Shown here in pieces: positions 43,324 through 53,540 of a DNA stretch of 64,000 nucleotides (the first letter of the stretch is position 1; the number at the start of each line of letters is the position of its first letter). This DNA is from Diplodia intermedia (Eukaryota; Ascomycota; Dothideomycetes; Botryosphaeriales; Botryosphaeriaceae): positions 124,001-188,000 of the forward strand of contig JAKEKT010000056.1 of NCBI GenBank assembly GCA_021495925.1. The letters run 5' to 3'. The notes beneath the pieces were generated by a model. That model saw only the letters and a list, made by a program, of their open reading frames with translations. It searched no databases and was not told the DNA's origin. Position numbers and translations under genes: made by a program.

Positions 43324-45818
43324 ATGATCATCATCTCGCGACCCCGGCGCAGATCATAATTAATATATTGCCTCCCGCAACAGCCACTTCTTGGATGCTG
43401 AAAACGCGATAGTGTGACGGCGGGACCCGGGACATGGTGAGTTCCGCAGTGTGGATACTGCGCCGCCAGGATGCGCCGCTCGGCCGATAACAGGCCATTC
43501 GCGCGCTGATTTCCAACCGACTGCGGAGACTCGGTCAGGCCATGTTTATCGGCTGTCGATGGCCTGCTCCACAACAGTCACTGATTTTCACGACAACACC
43601 CAGAACTACCCCTATTCTTGGAATCTTCGATCCTTATGTGGATCTTTGTTAAGGAGCAAGAATTGCTCTTCTACCTTTGCAGGTTGATCATCGCGCAGTA
43701 GCCACGCACCAGTCTCCGCACACAGACAGCAGCCTACGAAGCCTGTGGGTGCTCTACTGTGTGTACTACACAGTACGCTTGCTGGCCCACTTACTCGGTT
43801 GACAATCCAATTCGTTCGGTCCGTCATGGGCCGGGCGCCGAAACCCGCTTTGCAGCTCGATCCCGCGCTGACTGCATTGCTTGACCCGCATACTTCCAGG
43901 CTTGAGTCAGCGTCTTCTAGCCGGCGGAAGACACGGAAAGCAAGACCAGGTACACACGTTCGATCGCGCTTGACTGATTGCGCTGCAGTAGTGAAGCAGC
44001 CGTGCCTTTTTTTTTTCCGAGCCGCCTTTCTTCCCCGGACATATTCAGTATCCCGGAGCTCCAAGGCGGCAAGAATATCGATGCGCAGGACCAGACGATG
44101 AATAAGATGCATTGGACGCCTAGGTCTAGCCCATTGCCGGGATTGCGGGCGGCTGGCTTTGTGCTTCAGCACAACGAGTGACTTGTAGAGGGTTGTGGTC
44201 GAGGTACAGATGCACCAGCAACGAGCTGACTTGCTCAGATTTCACCACCGGGCAGAAAGAGCAAGGACATCGTCGTGCTGGTTCCGACGAAGAATGATGG
44301 CAGGCTGGCGTCGCTGCCACCACCTACCTACGTTGCGAGATCGTCGCGTTGATCCGGGCGTGACGGAGAGTAGAGTGGAGACGCGGGTATTGCTGATCCC
44401 CCAGGCTCGCTCTCACTACTTCTGGGCCGTTTCGTTTCGTTTCGTTCGATCGGGATCAGGTTGGGTGGTGGTGGTGGGTGCCGCCGATGTATCTTAGCTC
44501 GATGGCAGTAAGCTCGGTTCAGCTCGATGGCGTCACAGGAGATTTTTTTTCTCTCCCCCGTCCCACGCCGTGGCCGCCTGGGAAGGATTCTACCCGGTAC
44601 TTTGCCTACGTGCTACCGCTAGAGGTGACGGATTCCCTTCTCCGCCACGTGGGTGGTTGAAGCACGGTACTAGACGTAGGTGTAGGTTCATGTCTATTTC
44701 TTTCGTAGCCTGTCAAGCAAATAGCTGGATAGTCGTATGGTGGGCTTCACCACTCTGGCTACGCGAGTAGTCAAAATAAGCAGCCAGATACAGATCGAAG
44801 ATTCATTATTGTTTCTACGTGAGTGGTCGGAAGCAAGTAATCGAAGCAAAATCCTCGGACATCGACTCGTCGATGGCGTAGTAGTGTTCCTTGTTTTTCT
44901 TTCTTTCTTAGTTTATTTCCATCCGGTTCTCCATTTAAGCTCAAGCCACACACTTGTCTCAACCCCGCTTTTATTTGGGATTTCCTTACAAACAGGAAAA
45001 AGAGCCGGGATCGTTGTTGGACGGAGCCAAAAGGTTGTCCGGTCCTACTGGTTTCGGAGACGGCGGCTTGGCGACGACGCCGGCCGCGGCGGCGGCGGGT
45101 GGGCGGATCGCTGTTGACGCAAGCGCCGTGCTACCGTGGCAGTAGCTTATCTGCTAGTCGTTGTTGCACGCACACGAAGAGATCTGATGATTTGAGTATG
45201 CATTGCCTTTTCTCTCTCTCGCGCGCTTTTACCGTTGTGTGCGACGGGAGCACGGATTGGAGGCGTGGTGGCGCACGGTCTGTATGTATGTATGGACTTA
45301 TTTATAACCGCCGGCGTCGAAGAATGGATGCCCGAAGAGTAGTCGTCGTCCTGGTTGACTCGACCACGCTGCTGCTGTCGCTGAAACTTGGGCAGAGCCG
45401 CCGCCGCCACTTACCTGTCATTGCCGACGGGACCCGGCCATTGGCAGTCGGCATCAGGACATCCGTGATGTATGCCCGTAGATAAACTCACGGAACCCGG
45501 AAGCTTATCGCCGAGAGACTCTCGTGTCGGAGCAAGGTCTGCAGGTCCAGATGCATCTTTCAGAGTAGTGTGCATCCGAACGCTGCTGTCCCTCTCCTCA
45601 AGCAGGGGGGGCCGATGCAATAATCTGCGGACCTTACAGCATGTAGTCTCGTGCATCAGTACCACTGCTCAAGAGAAGCAGGCCACCCTGTCGTGTTCCG
45701 AAATGTGGGGGATTCGAAGCATGCAACCCGAATCTGGGCGCATGCTGCTGCTGCCTCTCGATTCCACAGCAGATGACGGAAAATTCGAGCCTACCAACGA
45801 TGCTACCAGTCTTCCTAC

Positions 45819-45905
45819 ATGTGTGGTCGAATCCAATATGTGGACGTATATGTGGGTTTTGAATGCGCATATCTACTTCCGAACATTAGGCTCGACTGCC
45901 TATCG
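45819..45905. repeat. Palindromic repeat family, copy 7
   Basis: Reads GTGGTCGAATCCAATATG, TGGACGTATATGTGGG, TTTTGAATGCGCAT and TCGACTGCC. The arms are diverged but in the family order. Confidence 0.7.
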
Positions 45906-46287
45906 ATACGGTGCAGAGTTATGTAGCATGTAAGTTTTTACCTACTGTCGGTTTGGCGAGCCATCGTCGGGTCTGCAGCGGGCGCTTGTCCGTCCTGGAC
46001 GAACATCATCATCATCATCGTCGTTGCGCTCACATCCTTCCCATCGGTCAGGCGAGTTGTGAGAAATCGGACTTGTTTGTGAGGCTTATTACCAGGTGGA
46101 GTGGAGTGGGAGTAAGTGGGATGCCGGCAGCCCTGCCGCGATAAGCCAGCCAGCCAGCTCGCCACACCCACCCCTCACTCTCGTGTGTTTTGCGTTTGTT
46201 GCCCCTCATCAGCCCAGCAGCGAACGTGGGGATAAAACACACATACACAAACAGCAACGAAATCTTTCACCTCTCCGTCTCGCTCCC

Positions 46288-46328
46288 CACCACCACCACC
46301 ACCACCACCACCACCACCACCACCACCA
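46288..46328. repeat. CAC trinucleotide repeat, about 13-14 copies
   Basis: Uninterrupted microsatellite 70 bp upstream of the SnoaL-like gene start, probably in its 5' UTR. Confidence 0.95.
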
Positions 46329-46398
46329 ATACACCGAACGACACCACCACCCGCGGCAAAAAGCAAACCAAACCAACCCAAAAAAAAAAAAAGCCACC

Positions 46399-48025
46399 AT
46401 GCCGCCCGCCGTCCCCCTCCCATCCACCCCCCCGCGCCCCATCGCCCCCAACATCGTCCTGCAGCCGCCCCTCTCGCGGCGCGGCACCGGGCCGGGCCTC
46501 GTCCTCGTCGTCGGCGCCCACCTGCCGCTGGGCGGCGGCGACGCGACGCTGGATCCGCCGCCGTTGCTGAAGTGGGCGGAGGAGGGGTTCGCCGTGGTGC
46601 AGGTTATGGTGCGTGATGGTGACGGGGCTGATGGGTTTGAGGGGGATTTTGGGAGGGCGGTGGGGGCGTTGAGGGAGTGTGGTACTGCGTCTGTGGGGGA
46701 GGGGATTGGGGTTGGGGTTGTTGGTATGTATGTTTGTTTGTGTGTGGTTTGGTTGGGTGGGTGGTGGAGGGGTGGGAGGGCAGGGCAGGGATGCTGGCTG
46801 TGTTGCTTGTGTGCGGGTGGATGGGGAGGGTCTTGAGTGCAGACCTATGTCTACGCCCGGGCGTTGGATTCGGCTGCTCACGGGGATATGCTGCAATCTC
46901 TCGTGGTGGAAAGCATGCTGAGAAGGAGGAAGAAAAGCTGACGATTACACCCCCCAACAGCCTACGTCCCGCTACCAACGCCGGCATACAAGACATTGAA
47001 CGCCGCCACCAACCCACGCATCGCCGCAATCATCAACTACTCGGCAACCCCCGTCCCAGCAGCCGCAACATCCATCCCAACCCTCTGGCACGCCCCCGAC
47101 CAGACCCCAGCACCAACCGCCGACACCACCACCATCACGCACGTCTACCCCGCCGCCCCACCCAACTTCACCCTCCCCGCGCACCCATCCTACCGCAGCG
47201 GGCCCGCCGCGCTCGCCCACACGCGCTCCCTCGCCTTCATCAAGCCGCTGGTGGGCGGCCCGTCGTTCGACCTCGAGGCCATCTGGAACGAGCACTGCGC
47301 GTACGAGTTCGGCGAGCGCGCCGTCGACAAGACCATGGCGACCATGGTGCAGGAGCCCTACGTCAACCACATCCCGACCGTCACCGGCGGCGTCGGCCGC
47401 GAGCGCCTGACGCATTTCTACCGCAACCATTTCGTCCACAGCAACCCGCCCGACACGAGCCTGGAGCTGGTGAGCCGCACGGTGGGCATCGATCGCGTCA
47501 TTGATGAGTTTGTGTTTAGGTGTACGCATGATCGCGTGGTGGATTGGCTGTAAGTTTTCGTCTGTGTGTGTGCTGGGGGAGGTGGGCTGGCTGGCTGGCT
47601 TGTTTGTGGTTGATGCTGATGGGTTGGCGTGGATAGGGTGCCGGGGGTCCCGCCGACTGGCATGCCGCTCGAGGTGCCGTTTACCTCTGTTGTGAACGTC
47701 CGTGGCGATCGGCTCTATCACGAGCATATCGCGTGGGACCAGGCGACGCTTCTTAGGCAGCTGGGCCTGCTTCCCGAGGTTTGTGGCCTACTTCATTCTC
47801 GGTCCTTTTCCTCCCATTTATCTTTTATATATAGTTTGCTGATCTTGACACTTGTAGTACTTGCCATTTCCTTATCTGGTCGATGGGAAAGGACCGGCGC
47901 CGGGGAAGAAGTTTGAGTATCGTGTCCCTGTTGCGGGCGTGGAGACTGCGAGGAAGCTTGTCGATGAGAACTCGGTGCAGTCAAACGAGATGTTCAGCTA
48001 CGGCATTCGAGAAGTCGACGCGTAG
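46399..48025 (+). CDS. SnoaL/NTF2-like domain protein with degenerate hydrolase-like N terminus, 407 aa
   Basis: Four exons: 46399-46723, 46961-47549, 47637-47778 and 47858-48025 (introns 237, 87 and 79 bp). The ATG has the strong context GCCACCATG. The C-terminal region (about 250-360) has a SnoaL-like pattern: FDLEAIWNEHCAYEFGER, VNHIPTVTGGVGRERLTHFY, VIDEFVFRCTHDRVVDWLV and LYHEHIAWDQATLLRQLGLL. The N-terminal part (LVLVVGAHLPLGGGD, LLKWAEEGFAVVQVMV, then INYSATPVPAAATSIPTLW) resembles a dienelactone-hydrolase scaffold, but I see no GXCXG nucleophile. Such fungal proteins are often labelled dienelactone hydrolase or carboxymethylenebutenolidase; the reaction here is unknown. First of four co-directional genes. 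Confidence 0.78.
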
Positions 48026-48461
48026 ACGTTGGATCCAATGCCAATTCAATTCGGCCGTTGTTCATGAGCAGAACAAGTACCTCCCTCAGCCATTGTCCAG
48101 ACGTAGATATAAGTCTTGAATGCAGACAATCATGTCCGGACATTGGATCCGACTACCTCCATAAGTAAGTATGGCGCAGTATTTGTACAAAGCAGCTACA
48201 ACAAGTCTGCGAGCTATAGCCACCTCCGGCGGAAGCGGAAGCGGAACTCCGTCGGAGAAGCATCGACGGCGAGCACCCACCACCACCACCACCGAACGCA
48301 CACAATCCGCCCACCCCGCCCTCCCAAGACCCCTTCATCTCCGGCATCTCATTCCCAAAGCCGTCGTCCCTCATATGCTCTCGGCCATCACTTGTCAAGT
48401 AACCATCTCCTCGCCGTTTGTGCACCACATCCACCACCATTTCCGGGCTAGCGCTAGCGTC
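48026..48461. other. Short intergenic with a palindromic repeat and uncertain 5' end of the next gene
   Basis: After the repeat (48081-48163), an open frame starts with ATG at 48171 and is continuous with the aldolase-like exon 1. Its first 97 codons are His/Thr/Pro-rich and look like leader DNA, so I start the next gene at 48462. Confidence 0.45.
48081..48163. repeat. Palindromic repeat family, copy 8
   Basis: Contains TTGTCCAGACGTAGATATAAG, a TTGAATGCAGAC centre, and ATGTCCGGACATTGGATCC with GACTACCTCC. It lies 56 bp after a stop codon. Confidence 0.7.
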
Positions 48462-49517
48462 ATGCCGGGAACGAAGATGATGTCGCCGCGGGGCCCGACG
48501 CGGTTGCAGCTCGGCCTGCAGCACGCCGCGGCCGATCGCGAGGGCGGCTGCTCGGCGTCGGTGGGCCAGTGGATCCAGTTCCGGAATGCGGAGCTGGCGG
48601 GGAGCATCGCGGGGGTGGGCGGTGATGTACGTGCCGTTATTTTTTTTCCCCTTCTCTTCCTCGGTTTGCTCCTTTACGGCTGTCTTTCTCTTCAGCTCGC
48701 GTTGCTCTCATTACCTTCTTGCTTACTTTCCCCCCTTCTACTTGGGTTTCGAACAGTTCGTCATCATCGACTGCGAGCGCGGCCGCATCGGCACCGCCGC
48801 CGACCTCGCCCTCGTCGTCGACGCCGTGGCGGCCAAGGGCGCGTCGCCGATCGTGCGCGTGCTGGCGAGCGAGCTGAAGAGGATGCGGTGGGCGCAGGAC
48901 TGCGGCGCGCATGGCGTCATGGTCGCCATGTGCGAGACGAAGGTGAGCAATCGACGTGGAGATTGTCATTTATATATGCTGACGAGGAGGCGCAGGCGCA
49001 AGCGGAACGCACAGTCGTCGCCACCGGCTGCCCCTCGCCGCGCTTCGTCGTCATCGTCGAGATCGACTCGCGGCGCGCGGTCGAGAACGTCGACGACATG
49101 GCGGCGGTGCCTGGGATCGATGCGGTAAGCGCACACACATATTCTCCACAGTCTTTGATGGACGCTAAATGCTGGCAGCTCTTCGTCGGACCGCACCCCC
49201 TCATCTCGCCCGGCTCAGACACGGACAGCGTCCCGATCGCAGCATCGGCCGACGCGGTGCTCGCGGCGGCGCGGCGGCACGCCAAGTTCGCGGGGCACTT
49301 CGCGGCGGACGCGGATGCGGCGGCGGCGTTGGTCAGGCGCGGGTGGCAGTTTGTGAGCTGCGGGCCGATGCATCATGTGGTGGGGATGCAGGAAGAGATG
49401 GCGCGGACGGCGGGCGAGGAGATGGAGAGGCTGAGAAGGGCGATGCTGGGGATGAGGGAGAGTCCGCCGCCGATTGAGGGGGAGGAGTATGAGTGGGATG
49501 GGAAGGATTGGGGGTGA
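48462..49517 (+). CDS. HpcH/HpaI aldolase-like protein with altered active site, 272 aa
   Basis: Four exons: 48462-48626, 48757-48942, 48996-49124 and 49179-49517. Related enzymes cleave 2-keto-3-deoxy acids with a metal ion. The family pattern is clear: GQWIQFRNAELAGSIAGVGG, FVIIDCERGRIG, ASPIVRVLASELKRMRWAQD, CGAHGVMVAMCETK, VIVEIDSRRAVENVDDMAAV, PGIDALFVGPHPL. The residues expected to matter are partly changed: the usual EHG is ERG (Arg63), and the usual GPxDL is GPHPL (164-168). Arg89 of VRV and Glu115 of the metal-site segment remain. The start at 48462 (MPGTKMMSPRG) is a choice; an ATG at 48171 in the same frame would add 97 low-complexity residues. Possibly a non-catalytic or re-purposed homologue. 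Confidence 0.8.
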   Translation: MPGTKMMSPRGPTRLQLGLQHAAADREGGCSASVGQWIQFRNAELAGSIAGVGGDVRAVIFFPLLFLGLLLYGCLSLQLALLSLPSCLLSPLLLGFRTVRHHRLRARPHRHRRRPRPRRRRRGGQGRVADRARAGERAEEDAVGAGLRRAWRHGRHVRDEGEQSTWRLSFIYADEEAQAQAERTVVATGCPSPRFVVIVEIDSRRAVENVDDMAAVPGIDAVSAHTYSPQSLMDAKCWQLFVGPHPLISPGSDTDSVPIAASADAVLAAARRHAKFAGHFAADADAAAALVRRGWQFVSCGPMHHVVGMQEEMARTAGEEMERLRRAMLGMRESPPPIEGEEYEWDGKDWG

Positions 49518-49524
49518 TGTATGG

Positions 49525-49565
49525 TACTCACATGGGCATGTTTACGTGTCCAACTACCCATGTAG
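49525..49565. repeat. Palindromic repeat family, internally deleted copy 9
   Basis: Reads ACTCACATGGGCATG followed directly by TTTACGTGTCCAACTACCCATG. It looks like the two ends of the element with the middle lost. It starts 8 bp after the aldolase-like stop codon. Confidence 0.6.
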
Positions 49566-49809
49566 AAAAAGGGTGTGATTTGACGAAACCAATCTCGTAG
49601 CAAGGCAAAGAAATCAGAGACGCGTACATGATGGATTTCCACAAACGGCAATCCGAGCCGGGCTGAGCTGCGAGCCGAGACCCCCGGATTTCCCGCACGT
49701 CCCACCGCGGTGTGACATCAACCCGGGCGACAACAAAGTCGCGCTCACCACACTGCCGACAACACACCATCATGGCAACAGCACCACCTCGCCTGTCACT
49801 GCTGCTGCC

Positions 49810-51123
49810 ATGGCCACCCTCACCCCCGCCTCAGCGGTACGTCGTCCCCGACTCCCGTTCCCCTCTCCAGCACACCCCCCGAACTAACCACCCACCAGGC
49901 GGCCCTCGCGCGCCTCCGCGCCTACAAGCCCCCGCCGACGCAATACCTCAACGTCCCGCTCGCGCGCCGCGCCGCCGTGCTGATCCTGCTCTTCGCCGAC
50001 CGCCGCGGCGACCTGCGCGTCGTGCTGACCATGCGCGCCGCCGGCATGAACACGTACGCCGGCCACGCCGCGCTTCCGGGTGGTAAGACTCTCTCTCTCT
50101 CTCTCCCCCCCCCCCCTCTCTCTCTCTCAGTGATTGTTGTTGCGATTGGTAACGACTTCTTTCATTCCAGGCCGCGCCGACGCCGCGACGGAAACACCGT
50201 TCCAAACCGCGCGCCGCGAGGCGTGGGAGGAGATCGGGCTGCCCCTCGTGGACGAGAAGCTGCCGCCGCCGTTCCGCGTCGAGCACCTGTGCCAGATGCC
50301 GGCGAACCTCGCGCGCACCGAGTTGGCCGTGCGGCCGTGCGTCGCGTTTCTGGCTGCGGATCGTCGGTCGTCTTCTCCCTCTTCTCCCTCCTCCTCATCC
50401 CCCGCCGCCGCCAAGGACGACACCAAGGACGACACCAAGGACGACACCAAGGACGACACCAAGGACGACCCCAAGGACGACGACATCCCCACCGCCGAAG
50501 ACCTCCTAATCCCCCGCCTCTCGCCGCATGAGGTCGCCGCCGTCTTCACCGCGCCGTTCAGGGGTTTCTTGCTCGCCGAGGCGGAGCAGAGCGCGAGCGC
50601 GGGCGAGGCCGAGGCCGGCGTCGAGGCCGCGGGGTTCCCGGCAAAGTGGTATCGCGGGCAGTGGACGGACTGGCACGAGAGTCGGTGGCGGATGCACAAT
50701 TTCTACGTGCCGGTCGGGGGGAGCCGGGCGGGGGCGGGGGCGGTGACGAGGGCGGCGAAGGGGGTTGGTGGTCGAGGGGGGGATGGAGGGGCGAAGGAGG
50801 AGAAGGAGGGGGAGGAGGAGGGGATGCCGCGGAAGAAGAGGGCAAAGGCGGGTGCGGCGGCGAATGTCGTCGGCGACGTGCTATCCGACGACCCGCCCAA
50901 AGACGCGGCCGAGGAACGCTTCAGAGTGTTTGGCATGACGGCGAGGATCTTGGTCGATGCGGCGCGCGTCGCGTACGACGAAGAGCCGCGCTTCGAGCAC
51001 AACTCGCATTTCGGCGACGAGGACATGATTGCGCGCCTGCTGCGCATGGGCCGGCTCAGCGCGGAGCGCAAGAAAGGTGATGTGCTCACTAGGGAGGTGC
51101 TGAGGGAGGCGGCGAAGCTGTAG
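49810..51123 (+). CDS. PCD1: Peroxisomal-type CoA diphosphatase, Nudix family, 387 aa
   Basis: Nudix hydrolase that cleaves CoA or oxidised CoA to phosphopantetheine and 3',5'-ADP. Three exons: 49810-49836, 49899-50082 and 50171-51123. Short exon 1 (MATLTPASA) was chosen because it joins in phase to ALARLRAYKPPP; a slightly earlier ATG at 49772 is out of phase. The CoA-Nudix motif VVLTMRAAGMNTYAGHAALP runs into the Nudix box GGRADAATETPFQTARREAW followed by EEIGLP (REAWEE at 86-91). An Asp/Lys repeat (about 152-175) is coded by a 12-bp tandem repeat, and a second Gly/Glu/Lys-rich insert follows FYVPVGG; both are absent from the compact bacterial enzymes. A C-terminal SKL-type signal is not seen (the end is REAAKL), so the peroxisomal location is uncertain. 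Confidence 0.86.
50413..50482. repeat. 12-bp coding tandem repeat (GACGACACCAAG), about 5 copies
   Basis: In-frame minisatellite inside the CoA diphosphatase gene, coding DDTK units. The last copies are altered to DDPK and DDD. Confidence 0.95.
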
Positions 51124-51935
51124 GGCGATGTGGCTGACTGCTGGTGCGTTGCTTGTAGATAGTAACCGGGTCGCTTCAAAGCGGAAGAGGGGTGAGTGAC
51201 TTGTTGGCCTCTTGAGTTGCGTGGATATGTCTGGATAGAGATGTGTAGTTTCAAAGCTCATATATATGTCCGGATATCTGCTTAAGGAGTGCTTAACAAA
51301 GTCACATCTGCGTCGGAACGTTTGCTTCTACTGCCAACGTGAGCCAAAGATCTCGACCTACTCAACCCAGTACTCTATCCATGTGAATATTTGGATCTTA
51401 TGTGTATTCGTGCCAAGAAAGGAAAACCGTATTCAATCTCACTTACGTGGTAGTTGAAGTCTGTGTTTGGATATGTTCGTATAAATTACTCCAACGACTC
51501 AAGTAGCTCATTCACGAATCCTGCCGATTTAATAACAGCACTAAAAAGAAAAAAAGGAGTATCCTTCCCATTCCACAAGCGAGGCTCTCGCAAAGAGCAG
51601 CAACTTGCCATCACCCTTCTATCTGTCGGCCAATCGTGGCAGACACGTGCCTGACAAGATCCCTGCCGCACATCCCGGAGCCATCGCTTCCCCCGGTTTA
51701 ACGCGCCCCCGCTGCGCCGCTCGGAGCAGACTCCCACTTATCGCAGGCCGCTATCCGCCAGGGAATACATTCACCGGCCGATTCACCGAGTTTAGCGTAC
51801 CACTCATCTCCATGGCCCACTTGGCACCTTAGGCGAGAAGCTGGGTAAATATAAAGAGCCGCAAGGAGGAGCTTTCATAATGAAGTCGCTTGTTGCACGT
51901 CATCCTCGCTCGTTCGTCTCTTGTCCCCCTGCAGT
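51124..51935. other. Intergenic between Nudix and phosphatase genes, with repeats
   Basis: Holds one palindromic copy (51219-51286) and a very diverged possible second one around 51373-51465. The rest is the phosphatase promoter and leader. No coding region is supported. Confidence 0.45.
51219..51286. repeat. Palindromic repeat family, diverged copy 10
   Basis: Reads GTGGATATGTCTGGATAGAG, TTTCAAAGCTCATATATATG and TCCGGATATCTGC. The outer arms are weak. It starts 96 bp after the Nudix stop codon. Confidence 0.55.
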
Positions 51936-53540
51936 ATGAAGGCCTCGACGTTTGGCGTGGCCACGGCCGCCGCCGCCACCACCCTCACGACTGTCGTCAG
52001 CGGTGAACAGGACTTCAATCCCCTGCAGCATCTTGGTGGCAACGGACAGTGGTTCCCTGGTGGGGAATCTCAATCGATACAGGCGAAGAGCGTTTCAGCT
52101 AACGGGATTACTAGGACCAAATGTCTTTGGCATCGACCCGGCAGCTCCTGAGGGCTGCACTGTTGATCAAGCCGCTTTCGTGTCGCGGCATGGCAGCCGT
52201 TATCCGGACACAGGAGCTTATGCTGAGTGGACCGCTCTGGAGGCCAAGGCAAGTAGAATACTTTGTCCCGTTGCTCTTTTTCATGCGGCCAAAACATTCA
52301 ACAACCGCATCCCTTCCACTACATCGGCAAGGGTATCTTACACAAACACCATATACTGACACCACACCCCAACCCGCAGATCAAAAACGCCACCTTCACC
52401 ACCAACGCCACCGCCCTCCAATTCCTGCACACCTGGACCCCCGTCCTCACCGACCCCGCGCAACAAATCGCCCAGCTCTCACCCACCGGCCACAAAGAGC
52501 TCCTCGCCATGGGCGCCTCCTACCGCCTCACCTACCCCACCCTCTTCGAATCGCCCTTCACCCTCTGGGCCAACGCCTACGCCTCCTCACCCCGCGTCCT
52601 CAACTCGGCCCAGCTCTTCGCGCGCGGCTACCTGAACGGCACCACCTCCAACACCACCACCTCCTCCTCCATCTACCTCGTCAACGCCACCGACCCCCGC
52701 TCCCTCGCCAACAGCCTCGCCACATCGACCCTCTGCCCCGCCTACACCGACAACGGCGGCGGCCCGCAGAAAGCGCAGTGGGACGCCTCGTACCTGGCCC
52801 CCGCGACGGCGCGCATCAACGCGCTGCTGGAGGGCGATCTGGCCTTCGCCCCGTCCGACGTCGGCATCTTCGCGTACCTGTGCGGCTTCGAGACGCAGAT
52901 CGCGCAGACGCGGTCGCCGTGGTGCGACGTGCTGACGGACGACGAGGTATTGGCGTACGAGTACGCGCAGGACCTAAGGTACTGGTACGGCGCGGGCCCG
53001 GGGAACGCGGTGGCGGCCGCGGCCATGCTGCCGTTTTTGATTGGGGTGGTGGAGAGGTTCAGGGACGGCCCGGGGAAGGCGTATGTGGGTGGGGATGGGG
53101 TCGAGTGGACACCGCCGCCGCTGGTCGCGGCGTTTACGAATGATGGGCAGGTGGCGCAGGTCGCGGCCGCGGTGGGCGTGTTTGACGGGTTGGCCGATCT
53201 GCCCGCGGACGGGGTGGTGGCGGGGAGGGTGTTTCGCGCGAGTCGGTTCGTGACGATGAGGGGGACGGTGGGATTGGAGCGGCTGGACTGTGGGGGGGAG
53301 GGCGTGTTTGTGAGGGTGAGGTTGAACGATGCGGTGTATCCCGTGAGGGGGTGCGAGGATGGGCCCGGCAGGAGCTGTGGGTTGGAGGCGTATGGGAGGT
53401 TGTTGGCGGATAAGTTGGAGGCGGTGGGCGGCTTTAGGGGGGCTTGCAATGTCACGGATACGACGGTGCCAGAGGGCGAGGAGAAGACGACGTTTTTGTG
53501 GGATCGCGCGTTGCCGTTTGAGTCGTTGGCGAGGCCTTGA
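51936..53540 (+). CDS. Histidine acid phosphatase-like secreted protein, 472 aa
   Basis: Three exons: 51936-52059, 52115-52248 and 52380-53540. Intron 1 (55 bp) has branch AGCTAACG. Intron 2 (131 bp) has a GC donor (AAG then GCAAGT) with branch TACTGACA. The N terminus is a signal peptide (MKASTFGVATAAAATTLTTV). The catalytic motif SRHGSRYP (RHG at 66-68) attacks phosphate monoesters. The distal motif is FTNDGQVAQ (338-346), where the common HD is ND; Asp341 is kept. Several NXT/NXS sites suggest N-glycosylation, and the Cys content suits an extracellular enzyme. Family members include acid phosphatases and phytase-like enzymes; the substrate is unknown. Last of the four co-directional genes. 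Confidence 0.88.

Larger units (their letters stand above)
41427..46398. other. 5-kb gene-poor stretch
   Basis: GC-rich up to about 42.6 kb, mixed after that. It contains two palindromic repeats and an 18-bp tandem duplication (about 43029-43067). A minus-strand ATG frame at 42976-43323 (115 aa) looks protein-like for about 75 residues (LERLWADVERNKAILQDLLR, AEQREMLDPGFFVSLRQAR), but its 3' end runs into the repeat flank. The 60 bp before 46399 are a CAC repeat and A-run leading into a GCCACC start context. Confidence 0.4.

Noticed and set aside
48171..48461. 97-codon N-terminal extension of the aldolase-like protein
   Set aside because: His/Thr/Pro-rich and starting right beside a palindromic repeat; family alignment needs only the part after 48462. 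Kept as an alternative, not the main call.
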